NCBI RefSeq assembly: GCF_023028105.1
Contig: NZ_CP095491.1
Span: 1,550,001 to 1,614,000 of the forward strand
Reading direction: 5' to 3'
DNA: 64,000 nt
From: Halosolutus gelatinilyticus
GTDB lineage: Archaea > Halobacteriota > Halobacteria > Halobacteriales > Natrialbaceae
The notes below the pieces were generated by a model. That model was not told where the DNA came from, ran no database searches, and saw only the letters and a program-made list of their open reading frames with translations. A program made the position numbers and the translations under genes. How positions within the stretch are numbered: the first letter of the stretch is position 1; each line of letters opens with the position of its first letter. Below, piece after piece: positions 62,295 to 64,000 of this stretch.

Positions 62295-64000
62295 ATGCGC
62301 GAGGCAGACCGGCGGTACTTCGAACGCCTCGAATCCCAACTCGACGAGGCGTTCGACGTCGCCGAACGCGCGAAGGAGGGCAGCGCGGATCCGAAACCCG
62401 AGGTCGAGATTCCCGTCGCCAAGGACATGGCCGATCGGGTCGAGAACATCCTCGGGATCGAGGGGGTCGCCGAGCGCGTCCGCGAATTGGAAGGAGAAAT
62501 GTCCCGCGAGGAGGCCGCCCTCGAACTCGCGAAGGACTTCGCCGAGGGTCGGGTCGGCGACTACGAGACGAAAGCCGGCAAGGTCGAAGGCGCCGTTCGA
62601 ACCGCGGTCGCCCTGCTGACCGAGGGCGTCGTCGCCGCGCCGATCGAGGGGATCGACAAGGTCGAGATCGTAGAAAACGACGACGGAACGGAGTTCGTCA
62701 ACGTCTACTACGCCGGACCGATCCGTTCCGCGGGCGGGACCGCGCAGGCGCTGTCCGTGCTGGTCGCGGACTACACCCGCGCGCTCGTCGGCATCGAGCA
62801 GTACGACGCCCGCCAGGAGGAGATCGAACGCTACGCCGAGGAGGTCGCCCTCTACGACAAGGAGACCGGCCTGCAGTACACGCCCAAGGACAAGGAGACG
62901 AAGTTCATCGCCAAGCACATGCCGATCATGCTGGACGGCGAGGCGACGGGCGACGAGGAGGTCTCCGGCTTCCGCGACTTAGAACGGGTCGACACCAACA
63001 GCGCCCGCGGCGGGATGTGTCTCGTCATGGCCGAGGGGATCGCGCTCAAGGCGCCGAAGATCCAGCGCTACACTCGGAACTTAGACGAGATCGACTGGCC
63101 GTGGCTCCAGGATCTCATCGACGGCACCTACTACGACGACGCGGAAGACGACGCGGAGTCCGGCGACGACGCCGACGAGGACGAAGCGCCCGCCGAAACG
63201 GACGGGGAGGCCGAAGACGACGCGGAGTCGGCCGTCGAGTCCGAGGGGCCGCCGCGCGTCGGCGAATCGAAGAAATTCCTCCGGGACCTGATCGCCGGTC
63301 GGCCGGTCTTCTCGCATCCCTGCGCGGAGGGCGGCTTCCGTCTGCGCTACGGCCGGGCGCGCAACCACGGCTTCGCGACCGCGGGGGTCCATCCCGCCGC
63401 GATGCACCTGGTCGATGACTTCCTCGCGACGGGTACCCAGATCAAGACCGAGCGACCGGGGAAAGCGGCCGGCGTCGTCCCCGTCGACTCGATCGAGGGG
63501 CCGACCGTCAAACTCGCCAACGGCGACGTCCGGCGGATCGACGACCCCGAGAACGCCGTAGAGATCAGAAACGGCGTCGAGAAGATCTTGGACCTCGGCG
63601 AGTACCTCGTCAACTACGGCGAGTTCGTCGAGAACAACCACCCGCTCGCGCCCGCTTCCTACACCTACGAGTGGTGGGTCCAGGACCTCGACGCGGCCGG
63701 CGCGGACGTCCAGGCGCTCGAGGACGATCCGCACGTCAACCTCGAGTTTCCGCCCGCCGATCGCGCCCTCGAATGGGCCCGCGAGTACGACGCGCCCTTA
63801 CACCCCGAGTACACCTACCTCTGGCACGACATCTCCGTCGAGGCCTTCTGCGACCTCGCGGCGACCGTCGCCGACGGACGGATCGAGGACGGGGTCGACG
63901 GCGAGGGCACGACGCTCGTGCTCGACTACGCCGACGCCACCCGCGAGGCGCTCGAGGCGATCGTCATCGAACACCGCCAGCGCGAGGGCGAGGGCCGCAT
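62295..64000 (+). CDS. polC: DNA polymerase D large subunit DP2 (3' truncated by window edge)
   Basis: The first 568 codons of a gene of about 1,200-1,400 codons. MREADRRYFERLESQLDEAF and the conserved stretch YYAGPIRSAGGTAQALSVLVADYTRALVGI identify the euryarchaeal replicative DNA polymerase D catalytic subunit. SNSARGGMCLVMAEGIALKAPK-like text (TNSARGGMCLV), GESKKFLRDLIAGRPVFSHPCAEGGFRLRYGRARNHGFATAGVHPAAM and ERPGKAAGVVPVDSIEGPTVKL follow. An acidic insert (about 275-315) is a halophile addition. The catalytic aspartates and any intein lie beyond the window. Confidence 0.95.
   Translation, partial: MREADRRYFERLESQLDEAFDVAERAKEGSADPKPEVEIPVAKDMADRVENILGIEGVAERVRELEGEMSREEAALELAKDFAEGRVGDYETKAGKVEGAVRTAVALLTEGVVAAPIEGIDKVEIVENDDGTEFVNVYYAGPIRSAGGTAQALSVLVADYTRALVGIEQYDARQEEIERYAEEVALYDKETGLQYTPKDKETKFIAKHMPIMLDGEATGDEEVSGFRDLERVDTNSARGGMCLVMAEGIALKAPKIQRYTRNLDEIDWPWLQDLIDGTYYDDAEDDAESGDDADEDEAPAETDGEAEDDAESAVESEGPPRVGESKKFLRDLIAGRPVFSHPCAEGGFRLRYGRARNHGFATAGVHPAAMHLVDDFLATGTQIKTERPGKAAGVVPVDSIEGPTVKLANGDVRRIDDPENAVEIRNGVEKILDLGEYLVNYGEFVENNHPLAPASYTYEWWVQDLDAAGADVQALEDDPHVNLEFPPADRALEWAREYDAPLHPEYTYLWHDISVEAFCDLAATVADGRIEDGVDGEGTTLVLDYADATREALEAIVIEHRQREGEGR

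Overview
The window is a gene-dense, GC-rich (by eye about two thirds G+C) stretch of a haloarchaeal chromosome (class Halobacteria). The evidence is the strongly acidic proteomes with D/E-rich tails, halobacterial families (HalOD1, bacterio-opsin-activator HTH regulators, Hef, archaeal DNA polymerase D large subunit, PurO, RibL, KEOPS Cgi121), Tat/lipobox-anchored binding proteins, and TATA boxes placed about 25-32 nt in front of start codons, which is the pattern of leaderless transcripts. I cannot name the genus from sequence alone; a Natrialbaceae-type haloarchaeon would fit.

Layout: 1-3.4 kb holds the C-terminal part of an XPD/Rad3-type helicase, a SHOCT membrane protein, the FAD synthase RibL and two small proteins. 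3.5-7.6 kb is a thiamine-type ABC importer operon (binding protein, fused permease, ATPase). 7.8-11.8 kb holds two membrane proteins and a MacB-like ABC pair. 12-22.9 kb is housekeeping: ribose-5-phosphate isomerase, type 2 IPP isomerase, a short histone-fold-like protein, LarB, zinc-finger micro-proteins, a GIY-YIG protein, an FMN reductase, a phosphohexomutase, serine acetyltransferase, a phosphoesterase and an aminotransferase. 22.9-24.7 kb holds PurO, a tandem-HNH protein of less GC-rich composition and tRNA-Gln(CTG). 24.8-35.4 kb holds a rhodanese-like lipoprotein, an OYE-type oxidoreductase, an alcohol dehydrogenase, a sulfatase-fold protein, Hel308 with Cgi121, UspA, a PiT phosphate transporter and a methyltransferase. 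35.6-38.1 kb is a ferredoxin / Bat-type regulator / cytochrome P450 group. 38.2-46.8 kb holds malate dehydrogenase, small enzymes, a PAP2 phosphatase, the Hef helicase-nuclease, a scar of two broken genes, a polyprenol-kinase-like protein and a HalOD1 protein. 46.8-54.9 kb holds a PAS-Bat regulator, formamidase, DoxX, glycyl-tRNA synthetase, a four-CBS protein and small proteins. 55.2-61.6 kb is a complete dipeptide/oligopeptide ABC importer operon. The window ends in a PPC-domain gene followed 1 nt later by the 5' part of the DNA polymerase D large subunit gene (polC).

Most of the window is ordinary core genome. The parts worth a second look are: (i) a scar at about 45.14 kb where two divergent genes both lost their 5' ends at a perfect 14-bp palindrome; (ii) the tandem-HNH protein beside tRNA-Gln; (iii) the ferredoxin-regulator-P450 trio; (iv) a zinc-finger micro-gene with a palindromic operator-like element and a hairpin touching its start codon; (v) an acidic protein carrying three copies of a short motif; (vi) a rhodanese-like lipoprotein with a Cys/His-rich active-site loop. 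I found no CRISPR array, insertion sequence, provirus or intact defence island.
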